Shown here piece after piece: positions 9,755-21,225 of a DNA stretch of 27,275 nucleotides. The notes beneath the pieces are model-generated. The model was not told the DNA's origin, did no database searches, and saw only the letters and a program-made list of their open reading frames with translations. Position 1 is the stretch's first letter; each line of letters begins with the position of its first letter. Position numbers and translations under genes: made by a program. The DNA is taken from assembly GCA_021401465.1 (NCBI GenBank), contig JADDMT010000244.1:1-27275 (forward strand), read 5' to 3'. Source of the DNA: Teratosphaeria epicoccoides (taxonomy: Eukaryota > Ascomycota > Dothideomycetes > Mycosphaerellales > Teratosphaeriaceae).

Positions 9755-10624
9755 TCAAGAATTCTGCTCCGAAACTCTTATCTTCCTATGAATCGACCTT
9801 CTTAAGCCCTGCTTATACCTCCTCTACTCTTCGAATTCACGAATAGCTTCTAGAGCGTTCTTGTAGTCTTCGGCTAGAACCTATTATGTATACTTAGGTA
9901 GGTATCCTTTCTACTTTACTAGATAGTACGTTATGCCTTTACGCCGCATACTATCCTTAATACCCTCGACTTCCTACTCTTTGTCCTCTTCTGCTACTAG
10001 CATTAGGTCCGCAGGCTCTTCGCCCTCGCGCTATACCTATAGTTTGAGTAGAGATATGTAGAAGATGTCATGCACATAATACGACAATAGTAACAATAGC
10101 TAGTACGCCTGCAAGCCTATCGCGTCGCGTATCCGGAAGGGTCTGACGAACCTTAGTGTCATCTTCTTACTTGGAAGTTTCAGCTTAAGATTCTTTGTTA
10201 ATAGTAATACCTTCGTACTAACTACATACTACATCAGTTTAGCATAGGCGTTATTATGTTTAATCTAGGATTCTGAGGCCTTTTTCTAGTGTTCTATTAG
10301 CACCAAATGTACCTTGCGCATACGCCGCGCTAATTCTGTAGCGGCTAGCACCCTCTCCTTAGAAGACTTGTCCCGAGGCGGTTCTAGGTGTATTTCTAGA
10401 TTAAAGCCATAAAGAATCTAAAATAGCGACATGCGCATAGTAGCATACACGCTATTATTAACTACAAATTCCGCTATAGGAATTGCGTTAGCCTAGGCAT
10501 CCTAGTTCTTAGCGTAGTAGCACTAAAGGTACTGCTTAAGAGTCTAGTTCATACGCTTAGTCTGACTATTAGTCTGTAGATAGAATGCTATACTTAGGTA
10601 GTACTTAACACATGCCTTAAACAT

Positions 10625-11551
10625 AAACTCTTGCTAGTATTTACTAGTAAAGACAGAACCTCGATCTAATAGGATACTTCGGGGGACACTAAAGCGTCGT
10701 ATAACTTCGTCGCGAAGTAGTCGCGTAAGCTCGCTGCTTGTGCACTTTTTTGTACATAGGATGAAGACATTCATCTTCGAGTATTAGTCGACTACTATAA
10801 GGACAGCATCAACTACATCGCCTCTCTACCTTGCTAGCAGTAAATTAGTGATGAAATCTATAGTCAAGTCTTACTATAGTCTATCTAGTAGTAGGAGCGC
10901 CTAGGCATTACTGTAGGGGCAATAGCGCCGAGATTTGCTAATCTAGCATGTCTAGCAGGATTTGACATAGTTAGAGACATCCTGTTCTAGCGTCAGCTAC
11001 TAGTATTTGCATCTAAGAAGCGCGTTTGTCTTCTCTGCGCTAAAATAGCCCGCAAGTTTATTGTCATGATAAATACAGAGGAGCTGCGAACAGAGTGCGT
11101 AGTTAGTAGGTACGTAGAGTCTATTGTCAAAGTACTACAAGTCGCCTGACTTGGTCTAGTACTTCAGACTGCCTACTATGTCCTAGAGGGCTACACCCTT
11201 ACTAATTAACTCTAGTTCTCGCTCTTGCAACCGCTAAATAAGTCTCGAGACTTCTTTAAAGGGTTCTTTAGACATCGCATGCTTACCGCATGTAAGCTAG
11301 TTAACTACTACATAGATCGAGCTAGACATAGTCGCCATAACCGCTAGGTAGGAGGGTTCGTCGCTAGTAGAGGCTATAAGGCCCTATTAGACCTGCAGTC
11401 GACCTATAAGAGGAGCTAACGACAGATCGCTACCCTAAACTATAAGCTTCGTTTGTAGTGTAAGGAGAAGCTATTAGTTACCCTGCTCCCTAGTGTCGTA
11501 GTCTAGTCATCGCGAAGGACTGTTAGCTAGATTTGTCTTTCTAGAACGATG
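10625..11551 (-). repeat. Tandem duplication unit 1 in B integrase
   Basis: This 927-bp block is repeated directly at 11552-12478. Copy 2 of B has it once (about 24870-25795). The period is 309 codons, so the frame is kept. The units differ mainly by transitions, so they diverged by RIP or deamination after duplicating. Confidence 0.92.
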
Positions 11552-12478
11552 AAATTCTTGCTAGTATTTACTAGTAAAGACAGAACCTCGATCTAATAGG
11601 ATGCTTTAGGGGACACTAAAGCGCTATATGACTTCGTCATAAAGTAGTTACGCAAGCTCGCTACTTATGCACTTTTTTGTACATAGGATGAAGACATTTA
11701 TCTTCGAGTATTAGTTAACTACTATAAGGACAGCATTAACTATATCGCCTCTCTACTTTGCTAGCAGCAAATTAGTAATAAAATCTATAGTCAAGTCTTG
11801 CTATAGTCTCTCTAGTAGTAGGAGCGCCTAAGCATTACTGTAAGGGCGATAGCGCCGAGATTTGCTAATCTAGCACGTCTAGCAGGATTTGACATAGTCA
11901 GAGACATCCTGTTCTAGCGTTAGCTACTAGTATTTACGTCTAAGAAGCGCGTTCGTCTTCTCTACGCCAAAATGGCCCGCAAGTTCATTGTCATAATAAA
12001 TACAGAGGAGCTACAAACAGAGTACGTAGTTAGCAGGTACATAGAGCCTATTATTAAAGTACTATAAGTCGCCTGACTTAGTCTAGTACTTCACACTACC
12101 TGTAGTGTCCTAGAGGGCTACACCCTCATTAATTAACTCTAGTCCTTACTCTTGTAACTGCTAAATAAGTCTCGAGACCTCTTTAAAGGGTTCTTTAGAC
12201 ATCGCATGCTTACCGCATGTAAGCTAGTTAACTACCGCACGGATTAAGCTAGACCTAGTCGCTATAACCGCTAGATAGGAGGGTTTATTACTAGCGGAGG
12301 CTATAAGGCCCTATTAGACCTGCAGTCGACCTACAAGAGGAGCTAACGACAGGTCGCTACCCTAAACTACAAGCTTTGTTTATAGCGTAGGGAGAAGCTA
12401 TTAGTTACCCTGCTCCCTAGTGTCGTAGTCTAGTCGTCACGAAGGACTGTTAGCTAGATTCGTCTTTCCGGAACGATG
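11552..12478 (-). repeat. Tandem duplication unit 2 in B integrase
   Basis: This directly follows unit 1 with no spacer. It covers the end of RNase H, the integrase zinc finger and the first two catalytic Asp residues, but not the third catalytic position, which lies further downstream at 10558. No clear microhomology is seen at the junction. Confidence 0.92.
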
Positions 12479-14399
12479 CTAGATAACGAAGTCAGAGCTA
12501 GCGAGGAAAGTCGCCTACCTTGCTTACTAACTACTTAGCTACTTCACGCCTATGAAGCCGCGAAGGTTGTTATAGTTAGTAAGCACCTTAAATAGGGTAC
12601 GCTATGCCTTTAAGGTAGTGTTAGTACTCCTTGAAGCTGTCAACAATAGCTAAAAGCTCTTAGTCATGCGTCTCGTAGTTAAGCTTAGCGCCCTGCATCT
12701 TCCGCGACTAGAAGGTAATTAGGTACTATTACGTACTACCTTTGTGCAACTAGAGCTGCGATATAATTGCGGCTATTACGAATTTTGAAGCATTAGTCTC
12801 TATTCGGATCTTCGTAGCAGGGTCAAAGTGCTAAAGTATAGGTGTAGTTTAAAAAGCTGCTTTAAGTTTAGAGAAAGCTTTGCTCTAAGCCTCCTCCTAA
12901 GGTACTATCCCTAGCTTTTTTCCTTAAATCGCGCCCTTTGCGAGGGCCGTAAGGGGAGCCACGATCTTTGAGTAGGATCATATGAATCTGCGATAGAAGT
13001 TAGTAAATCCTAGGAAGACCTATACTTCTCGGAGAGTAGTTAGCTACAGCTACTCCGCGATTACAGAAACCCTTTAGTTATCTATAATGACTCCTTCTGT
13101 AGAGACGATGTATCCTAGAAACTTAATCCTATCTGTCAGGAATGAGCACTTCTTTAGGTTCGCATATAGAGTGAACTTGCGGAGCTATTTAAGTACTATC
13201 CTTAGATGCCGAATATGCTCCTCCTTCGAGTCGGAGTAGACTAGTATATCGTCTAAATATACTATGTAGCAGGTGTTAACGAGGCCGGCTAGGGCCCGGT
13301 TAATATACGCTTAGAACGTCGCTAGTACGTTAGTCAAGCTAAACAGCATTACTATATACTTAAAGTATCTGTACTACATTTAGAACGCGGTCTTCTACTC
13401 GTCGTCCTTTCGGATTAGTATCTAGTAGTAGGCGTCCTTCAAGTCAATAGATGAGAAGATAGCGGCGCGACTAAGGTAGTCAAGCGTCTCGCTAATAAGT
13501 AGTAGGGGGCAGCGGTTCTTCTAAGTTACTACGTTAAGGCCCCTATAGTTAACGTATAGGTAGAGCGTGTTATCCTTCTTCGGGACGAACATAACTAACG
13601 CTCTAGCCTCGCTGTCGCTTCGTCGGATCCACGCGTTTCTTTGCGCCTTGTAGAGGTAGTCTCGAAGTGTTTCGAGCTATGATTTAGACATAGGGTATAG
13701 AGGTCGATGCGGAGGATTATAACCCTCCTTAAGGTTAATCGCATGTTCCGCGTCTAGGGCCTAGGCATAGGCTGCAGCCTCTACGTTGAAAATATCGGCG
13801 TATTCCTCTAACTTAGGCAGAAGGGTAACGTCTTCCTTAACGTTCTATATGTAGACCGCATACACGCATTAGACCTTCTTCATGTCCTTGTAGAAGCTAT
13901 GTACGTCATGTATCCTTACTACAGGAACTTCGCCTATAGAGCCATAGAACTAATTGTTAGTAGCTCTATTAATAACGACTCCCTGCTTGTAGCGCTAAGG
14001 GCGGCCAAGTAGGAGCTCCTTATTAGGAACGTCTTTAGCGTAGAAGACTTTGTTAGTCTTACGCACTTCTCCTAAGGAGTCCGCGAGTTAGAGGCGCACG
14101 TTATACGCGCCTCGAGCTACTACGCCTTTGCCTTAAAAGGACTTCATAGTAGGTAGCAGGGCTCCTAGGATCGGCTTCAAGCTAAGCTATACGATTACCT
14201 GCTAGGGTATTACGTTAACCTCCGCAAGGTTGTCTAACATATAGTCTACTAGCTTAAGTAAGCTATTAACTCGGACCGTACTAGATAGGCGCTAGGCAGG
14301 CTACGAGTCTACACTATTAGCGACAGACAGCTTAGATACCCGCGGTAGCCATTTAGTTGTCTCGGGCTTGTCCTTCTTTTGCCTCCCCTCTAGGGAGGT

Positions 14400-15585
14400 T
14401 TCAGACACCTTACTTACCTTCTTCCTATTACTTCGTTTAGGGCAGCGAGCCGCCTAGTAGTCTCTCGCTCTACAGATGTAGTAGCTGCTCAGAGGCTTCT
14501 CGCTACTGTCTTTAGGCTTAGAGGGCTTACTCCTCTAGAATGAACTACCGCGTTAGGCGTGACCCTTAGGGCGCTTATAATAGCGGCCCTTTAGTAGGTC
14601 CTTAGGGCTTAAACGCTTATTATCCTTGCTACCTGATTTCCTATTTCGCTTTAAGGTAATCTCCATACATGTCGCAAGGGACACGAGGTCTTGCCGAGTT
14701 GTCGGAAGTTCATGAAAAGTCATGATTATGTTCTGAAGATTGTCATCAAGTTTGACGAGTAGGTACTACATGTATTACGTCTTAGTATAGGGTAGCATCT
14801 GTCTCTCGAGCGTAGCGAGGTAGGTAGCAAAGCTAGAGGTTATTTGTCCCTTCCCCTACTTAGCCTTCTTATACTTGACAGACATAGTAAGAGCATAGTT
14901 CCCTTAATCCTCGACCTAGTCGACATAGAACTAGCGAAAGTCCGCCTATGTATACGTTCTGTCATAGACCCGCATAAGGTCATACCGCTTATGCTAATTA
15001 TTACAAGGTTCCTTATCCTCCTTAAGCTACATCATACTAAAGGCGACTTGTTCGCCCTCTATAGAATATCCGCGTAGGTTAAGCATGAAAACTGCCTTAC
15101 ATGCCTGCAAGAAAGTTCGAGCCTCCTTTAAGGTGTCTCCCTTAAATAGCTTTAGGTTACATGTGTTACGACTACCTCCTAGTTAGCCTACTATAGCCCC
15201 GAATTCGGGCACTAGATTTGCAGGCACATGCGGAGAGTCTGCGCCTGTTAGGTAGTTACCTTTATAGGTCCCTAGTGTGAAATCCCGCTAGATTTCTTCG
15301 TCTGCTAGTTTATTAGTACCGCTTATAGCGACGTCCTCGTCGTCCTCGCGTTGTCGCTACTAGAAGGGGTACGGCTCTAGCTCTAGTTTGCAAGGCAGTT
15401 CGCGACCTAATTGACAATCATGGCTACAAGGGCTAGGTCGATAGTCGGGGTTAGCTGTAGTCCCTATGCAAGGGGTCTATTACCTTGTCTACTACGTAAT
15501 TAGCCTCTAGTAGAACTGTCGCTTAATATAGTGTCACTCGTAGGAGGTGCTTCTACAGGCTAGTTACTTAGGCTAGCTTCGCCAT
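14400..15585 (-). pseudogene. gag: gag of element B copy 1
   Basis: A CCHC knuckle lies near 14483-14435 on the minus strand, with the first Cys and the His changed to Tyr and a Trp changed to stop, all G/A or C/T effects. The frame containing it (codons starting at positions such as 15206 and 14474) is the same as that of the RT in this copy, so B gag and pol appear fused. Capsid-like sequence runs up to about 15480. An ATG at 15585 opens a different frame that meets it near 15450, so a small indel or another start is likely. The + strand frame at 14844-15077 is a shadow. Confidence 0.7.
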
Positions 15586-15695
15586 TGCGGGCGCTTAGGA
15601 TAGCGCTTGCTACGCGTTAGTTGCGAGTTCGTAGTACTCTAGACATATTGTAGTATTCTCTACTAGACTGCAAAGCAGGGGGGAGAAAGCAGAAC
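15586..15695 (-). other. Leader of B copy 1, gag-proximal part
   Basis: These 110 bases lie between the presumed gag start and element C. No motif is recognised. The short minus-strand frame 15610-15834 crosses from here into the C LTR and is not a gene. Confidence 0.5.
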
Positions 15696-16055
15696 TAATA
15701 TAGATATATATGCTATATGATATGAAAATATCTCGTAGTATGACAGAGTAATCCGACCTTTTAATAGGTACAAGATAGCGCTGCTTTCTGCTTATCACAG
15801 AGGTCACGCTAGAGGTACTTATAACCCCTAACACCCCTTAATTAGGGAAAGTATGTCTAAGCCTATCCCCGTAGGGGTATCGTAGGGTTAGCGACGTAGG
15901 GGCATCCGACGTTAACCATTAATCCTACTTAGACAACATACAAGCTAACGTATATACGAAGGACCCCCTTACTATGTATAGTAGGGTTACTACATGCTAA
16001 GGGCGGACATTAGAACCTATGCGGCTCTAATGGCCCCCTAGTATCAACCGTATCA
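15696..16055 (+). repeat. 5' LTR of element C
   Basis: The LTR is 360 bp, starting TAATATAGAT (from TGATATAGAT) and ending AACCGTATCA, giving a TGATA/TATCA terminal repeat. It aligns end to end with 21201-21560, differing mainly by transitions. Confidence 0.85.
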
Positions 16056-16573
16056 CATAAGCGGTTATCCTTACCGCTAAGGCGGAATCGGCCGTATAAG
16101 AGGCCTTAGTCATTATCTCGCGACGTGTAACGAGATAGTAGCAAACCTAAGAGTAATAGGGTAAAGACATAGTAGCTAAGCATCTGTCGAGGCTATTATA
16201 ATAGCTGACCTACTAATCACGGGAGTAATAGCAGCAGTCAAAACTACCGTAATAGCAAGTCTCGTAGCTGCTAGGGCGATAGTAGTAGTTAAGGTCAGTC
16301 TAGGAGCTAGTCAAGTAGCCGTCAAGGCCATAATAGTAGCTAGACTACAAACTCTGACTAAGGATACAACTACTCTAGTAGCGAAGATATACGTAGTAGC
16401 TCTCCTGTGCATAAAGACAAGTTAATCGAGCCTTTGCTTGTTAAAGTCCGAGAACTCTTGTAGATAGACGCTTCACGAGGGCAGAAGGGCATTTCTATGC
16501 TACACCCTATAGCTCCTACTTACTAGCTAAGTTGTAAGCATATTGTAATAGACTAGTAGCTTATAGCGCGTAA
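16056..16573 (+). other. Leader of element C
   Basis: Just after the LTR lies a small hairpin, GCGGT-TATCCTT-ACCGC, where a primer-binding site would be. From 16180 to 16422 one + frame is free of stops for 81 codons and reads Ala/Val/Lys-rich, with loosely repeated Val-Lys steps. It looks like low-complexity sequence rather than a recognised protein. Nothing else is seen. Confidence 0.45.
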
Positions 16574-17527
16574 TATGCTAGGGATAAAAGGTCGAGTTAG
16601 CTCGAGGCTAGACGACGTAGATTTAGATACTATAAGTACCTACGTAGGTCCTATGAGGAGGTGCTAATGTTAGGGGCGTAGATAAGGCAGAGGTTACGTT
16701 AGTGTCGTAATAACTACACGAATAGGGTCAGAGAAGCTATACTTGCATAGTCTAGCAAGGTAGACGATAAGCAGAGTTTAAAGGACTAGGCCGCGGACAT
16801 GTTAATAGAAAGCAGATTTAAATGCGAGAACGAAGAAGAGGTAAGGAGAGAAGGCTTAGATGTCATCGAAAGCGCTAACATGTCACAGGACCGGAGGTTT
16901 CTAAGCCTGCTCGTGATCTTTTATATGAAGAAGGCGTTCTTCTAGCTTAATTAGAAACTAGCATGGAATCCTTTAGAGTTACATAAGGTAAACGCTTTCA
17001 TGTTAAATAGTGTATGTGCTACTATTACATACCTACTAGCCTAGATTAGAAATAGCCCTTCGGAGTTTAAGACGAAGGCTAGCAAGACGAGATAGGTTCT
17101 AGTTAGCGGTGTTAATATCGATGATATCTTCGAGGGGAAGAAGAAGTATTAGGAAGAGCTTAATGCCGACAGACAGGAGGTCATCATGGCGACTATTATA
17201 GCACGTATATTAGGGGGGGAGGACAAAGGCAAGACAGTACTACTAGTGTAGGCGGCGCTAGCTATCAAGAAGGATCGTGGCATGACAGGCTTAGAGAGGG
17301 AATACAAGGACTTATGGAGGCGAAAGGCGCTACGCGAGAATAGTATGTAGGAGACATTGTCGAGAGGGCCTATACTAACTTCTGCTAGGTCGTACGTAAT
17401 TGTTAGGTTAGCGTAGTATTAGCCTGACACGAGGATCAATCCAGGCCTTAAAGTTATTAATAGTAGGCGTTCGCAAGCATGTAGCGGATATTTAAGCAGA
17501 TACTAACAGAGGGAGCGAGGGCCATAA
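16574..17527 (+). pseudogene. Unrecognised ORF upstream of gag in element C
   Basis: A single frame can be followed for about 315 codons with no indel. It is broken by more than a dozen TAGs, and TAA triplets appear at its end (17504 and 17525). Composition is that of a real protein: acidic and basic runs, a hydrophobic segment near 16900-17040, and a Lys/Glu-rich part near 17120-17160. It has no zinc knuckle, DSG, YxDD or integrase motif, so it is neither the missing integrase nor a second gag by motif. The start is not clear. It lies on the same strand as gag-pol, unlike the accessory ORFs of A and B. Function unknown. Confidence 0.5.
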
Positions 17528-17884
17528 TGGCAAAATGGTAAATGTTAGTAACTATAGCAGTAAGGCAAGCGATTATGACAGTAACGACTAGCCGATGTAG
17601 GGACTAGAGGAGCTATTATCGCAGGACACACTACATAATAGTGTTATGACAACGAGGTTAGTTTCTTGTCTAATATTATGGCCATGATTGCTAACATGTA
17701 CTTGTCTAGTGTAAAAGCCACTATAGTTAATAAGTGTGAAGGGCGAGGCCCTAAGTCTTGGCACAGGCTAGGGCCTATGCGACCGACGCGACCCCTGACG
17801 AGGCCGGCTATAAAAGACCAGACAGCTAGCAGATAGTCCCTCTCTCCCTATTGTACTTGTTAAATACTACATGAACCCCTGTGT
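17528..17884 (+). promoter_or_regulatory. Spacer with internal TATA box before gag of C
   Basis: TATAAAAG lies at 17809-17816, about 75-190 bases before the possible gag starts, within a GC-richer patch. It could be a second promoter giving a shorter gag-pol RNA that skips the upstream ORF. The rest of the spacer shows no other signal. Activity is inferred. Confidence 0.4.
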
Positions 17885-19134
17885 ATATGTCGTTTACCTG
17901 TGACATTAAGTACGATCGATTTCACCATAGAAAGGCTGTCTCCTAGCCAATTAACCCTAGTGTCTAAAGGATCTACGAACAAGGAAGCGTTAGCAGAAAT
18001 GCGCTATGTCGTCAAGGGAATGCATACCTAGCAACAGCAAGTTATGGCTAAGCTGACAGCCACGCGGGCCGCGCTAAATGAATCGGAGTCCTAATAGCGA
18101 CAAAACCTAGGCGCCCTGTTAGAGGAGCTGCTAAAGGCTCTCGCGGACGCGCTAGCCGTAGTAACGCGTGCGAACTCCGGCCTAGAACTAACAGGACCCC
18201 GAGAGTAGAGGCTACTAACGTAGGACAGAAGAGCCGAATCATTTAGGGATTACCTGCTCTGTATTAGGAGTTCGCTTAGGGCGCGCTCTAGGATAAAACC
18301 CCTAATAGGCGTAGATTATTACTAGAACACAATCTACGACCCCCCCCCCCCGCTCGCCAGCGCGCCTAGATGCGCCATTTCTAGGAGAAAGGAGGCCCGG
18401 ATAGCGCGAAGGACCCCGAAGCTTTTCTCATATAACTCGAGGCTATGTTCGCGGATAGTAACGAGACAGCGAAAGCTCTAGAACAGCTCACGAACCTCCG
18501 ACATGTAGCAGGCTAGCCATAGCACGAGCACTAGCTAGAATTCGACGAACTCCTGCTGTTAGCAGGAGGGGACTAGTAGACAGATAACGCGAAGATTAGA
18601 TACCTCAAGAATTCGTTTTCGAATCCCGCCAGGATGTACATAGCGAACGTAAGAGATAAGGGGGACTACTACGCGTTTACAGAGGAGGTTAAAAGGGTCA
18701 TGACAAACTCTAAGGCAACCGACTAGTTCAAGGCGGCCTATAGGAGGTAGTTAAGGGAAAAGAACAAGGACTCTGAAGGTATTCCTGCGGCTGCCATGTA
18801 GATGCCTAACCCTAGGGTCAGATCCTGAATAGACGCGGATAGGGATATAGTCATAGTACCGACTTAGACCGCAGGAGACTAATATAACGGCAAAGGACCC
18901 TAACAAAACAACGGGGAAAAACAACGCGCTAAATAGGTAGACGCTACAGAGAGAGAGAAACGCTAGGAGAATAACCTGTGCTACTATTACGGAGCGTCTA
19001 GACACTAAGTCAAGGGGTGTCCCTACACCTTGGCTATACCCCTAGCCTAGATCAACACAACTAGAGTGTCGCCATTGCTAGAGGACGATAGAATAGCAGA
19101 GGAACCTAGGAGGAAAAACTCGGGAAAAGATTAA
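17885..19134 (+). pseudogene. gag: gag of element C
   Basis: The N-terminal part uses the frame of the ATG at 17999; the frame is open upstream to about 17885, so the start is uncertain. At a run of 12 C (18340-18351) the frame changes by one base, and the capsid core then follows in the next frame (18400-18780) with a typical gypsy Gag pattern. A CCHC knuckle lies at 18979-19020 with the second Cys changed to Tyr and a TAA inside it. Gag ends at TAA 19132-19134, directly after the slippery site. Minus-strand frames at 18048-18242 and 18751-19005 are shadows. Confidence 0.8.
18340..18351 (+). repeat. Homopolymer C12 tract in gag of C
   Basis: Twelve C in a row code for Pro in gag. The upstream and downstream gag frames differ by one base here, so the tract has probably lost one C (or gained two) by slippage, or the assembly miscounts it. 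Confidence 0.7.
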
Positions 19135-19150
19135 CTCCTGCTCGGAGTTA
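19122..19150 (+). promoter_or_regulatory. -1 frameshift signal of element C
   Basis: GGGAAAA at 19122-19128 is phased G GGA AAA in the gag frame. The gag stop TAA follows one codon later. A perfect 7-bp stem, TAACTCC (19132-19138) with GGAGTTA (19144-19150) and a 5-base loop, starts three bases after the heptamer. Slipping back one base enters the frame of protease and RT. All elements of a classic gag-pol frameshift are present. Confidence 0.75.
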
Positions 19151-21225
19151 GGAAGTAGGAGTAATAGAGACATTAGCAGAAGGATAGGAGAGAGTTAAGG
19201 GATCCATGGACAGGAACCTGATTTATACTAATATAGTCCTAGCAAATAATACCAGGACATTAGCTCTCATCGATAAGGGGTACTAATGCTACGCTGCAAT
19301 TAACGGAGACCTAGTAAAAGGTCTCGGCTTAAGCTTAATAAGCAAAGAGTCGCACATAGCGAGGGGCATAACAGCGTCGATGCGAGACTCTGCGGTAGAA
19401 GGAGTAGTCGCCTTCTAGATAGAAATTAAGGGGTTCTAGCAACTAGTGTACGCATACGTAGTAAAGGATCTAGCCTTCCCCCTAATACTAGGGAACCCCT
19501 AGAAGGCTCACAATAAAGTGCAGACCGCGCTAGAAAGGCGTTAGTATTAGCATAGAAGAGCGGGACAGTAGATAGACGAAGGATAGAACTACCGAGAATA
19601 CGAGGACCGCAGGAACTTTACCTAGGTATACGCAACCGCGACGGCAGATGTCGCGGAGGCCTTAAAGGCAAAGGAATATCCGACGCTAGACAAGTTAAGA
19701 GAGGCGCTACCTCCGGAGCTTTAGCACATAGCTCCGCTATTCTGCTACTAAGAAGCAGAAAAATTAGCGCCATACCGCCCTGGCATCGACTACCGCATCG
19801 AACTCCGCGAAGGACTAGACAGATCCTAACTAGCTCTGCTGTAGGGACCCCTATACAGCATGTCGAAGGAGGAACTACTTGTTTTAAGGAAGTCCTTAGA
19901 CGAACTGTTAGGGAAGGGATTCATTTAGCCTACTAACTTAGAGGCTACGGCTCCTATGCTTTTTGTCCGGAAGCTAGGAGGAGGGCTCTAGTTCTGCTAC
20001 GATTACTGCGCCCTTAACGCGATTACAAATCAAGATAGGTACCCCCTCCTATTAATACTAGAGACCTTGAGGAACCTCACGGGCGCCTAGTAGCTTACTA
20101 AGGTAGACGTAGTGTCGGCCTTCTACTAAATCCATATGGCGAAAGGCCATGAGTACAAGACAGCCTTTCGCATGAGGTTCGGTTCATTTAAATGGCTAGT
20201 ATGTCTGTTCGGTTTATCTAGGGCTCTAGTAACGTTCTAACGATATATTAACATACTACTACGCGAGGAATTAGACGACTACGCCTCCGCGTACATAGAC
20301 GACATTATTATATATAGCGGCAGTTCGCAAGAAGACTATTTCGCTAAAGTAACGCGAGTACTCCGGAAGCTCTAGGACAGGGGCCTCTACCTTGACCCTA
20401 GGAAGAGCGAGTTTGCCAAAAAGGATATCAAGTACCTAGGGTTCATGATCTATGCTAACAGAAAAGGCGTAGGGACTAAGCTAGAAAAGGTAGAGGCCAT
20501 GCGTAACTAGGAGCGGCTAAAAACACAAAAGGAAGTGCGTAGATTCCTCGGCTTCGCTAACTACTACAGGATGTTCATCCCGAACTACTCGAAGACAGCT
20601 AGGCCCTTGACAGCGCTTACAGGGAAGGGCAGACCGTTCTCCTAGGGGGAACTCAAGGAGTCCGCGTTTAGAACGCTAAAAGCGAAGTTCTGTTTAGCGC
20701 TAGTCCTTTCTTAATAGAACCTAGAGCTGCCGACCTTTTTAGAGACTAACTGTAGTAGGTTTACGTTAGGGGCGGCTCTCCTGCAAGAAAGCAACAGAGT
20801 CCGGAGACTAGTAGGCTTCTTCTTGCAGAAGCTTAATTAAGGCGGAGATTAATTACGACATCTACGATAAGGAGATGCTAGCTGTGATATCTAGCCTCAA
20901 GTTCTAGGGCCCTAAGCTGAAGTTATGTAGGCCCTTTACTATTCTCACGGACTACAAAAACCTAGAGTACTTCATAGTCAAGCGACAGCTGTCCGAGTGG
21001 CAGATACAGTAGTATGAGACTCTCGCGTAGTTCTAGTTCTCCTTGGTATATTGCCTAGGTGCCGAAGGAGTAGTCCTAGACGCATTGTCGAGACGAGAAC
21101 AGGACACGCTAGGGGCAGAAGATAAGGAATCACGGTTTAAGAGGTTTTTGGACCTAGAAGTCGTAGAGAGTTAGCCGGACCCTATGGACAAGAGCAGAGA
21201 TAATATAGATGTATATGCTATATGA
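19128..21225 (+). pseudogene. pol: pol of element C: protease, RT, RNase H only
   Basis: The frame starts by -1 shift at 19128. Protease near 19206-19350 has Asp-Lys-Gly where Asp-Ser-Gly is usual. RT spans about 19860-20700 with YIDD at 20292-20303 and gypsy-type motifs (KGFI, RFC-DY). A one-base gain between 20832 and 20842 shifts the frame. RNase H continues to about 21100 with the TDYKNLEYF and DALSRRE motifs. The frame then runs to a TGA at 21223-21225 inside the 3' LTR. There is no HHCC finger or DDE core, so integration would need another element's enzyme. Stops are mostly TAG. Confidence 0.88.
21190..21200 (+). other. Polypurine tract of element C
   Basis: AAGAGCAGAGA directly precedes the 3' LTR, confirming + strand sense. 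It overlaps the last codons of pol. Confidence 0.7.

Larger units (their letters stand above)
9755..14399 (-). pseudogene. pol: pol of element B copy 1
   Basis: Read on the minus strand, RT spans about 13700-13000 with YLDD at 13259-13248. RNase H ends near 12440 with the usual motif. The integrase region follows and is duplicated (10625-12478). A chromodomain lies at about 10000-9830, and a TGA ends the frame at 9755-9757. The integrase catalytic Glu is Lys at 10558 (GAG to AAG). Protease, expected near 14250-14000, shows no clear DSG triad. One extra A in the run at 12589-12593, absent in copy 2, shifts the frame in RNase H. Stops are very frequent. The family is clear from the RT, integrase and chromodomain motifs together. 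Confidence 0.85.

Noticed and set aside
14844..15077. Plus-strand frame of 77 codons
   Set aside because: It lies opposite B gag and has no recognisable motif.
15610..15834. Minus-strand frame of 74 codons
   Set aside because: It crosses the junction of B leader and the C LTR, so it cannot be an old gene.
16180..16422. The 81-codon stop-free Ala/Val/Lys frame as a gene
   Set aside because: It has no start, no motif and low-complexity composition; one stretch of this size is possible by chance.
18048..19005. Minus-strand frames at 18048-18242 and 18751-19005, and 22950-23135
   Set aside because: They are shadows of C gag and of the B accessory frame; hydrophobic content comes from the antisense of coding sequence.
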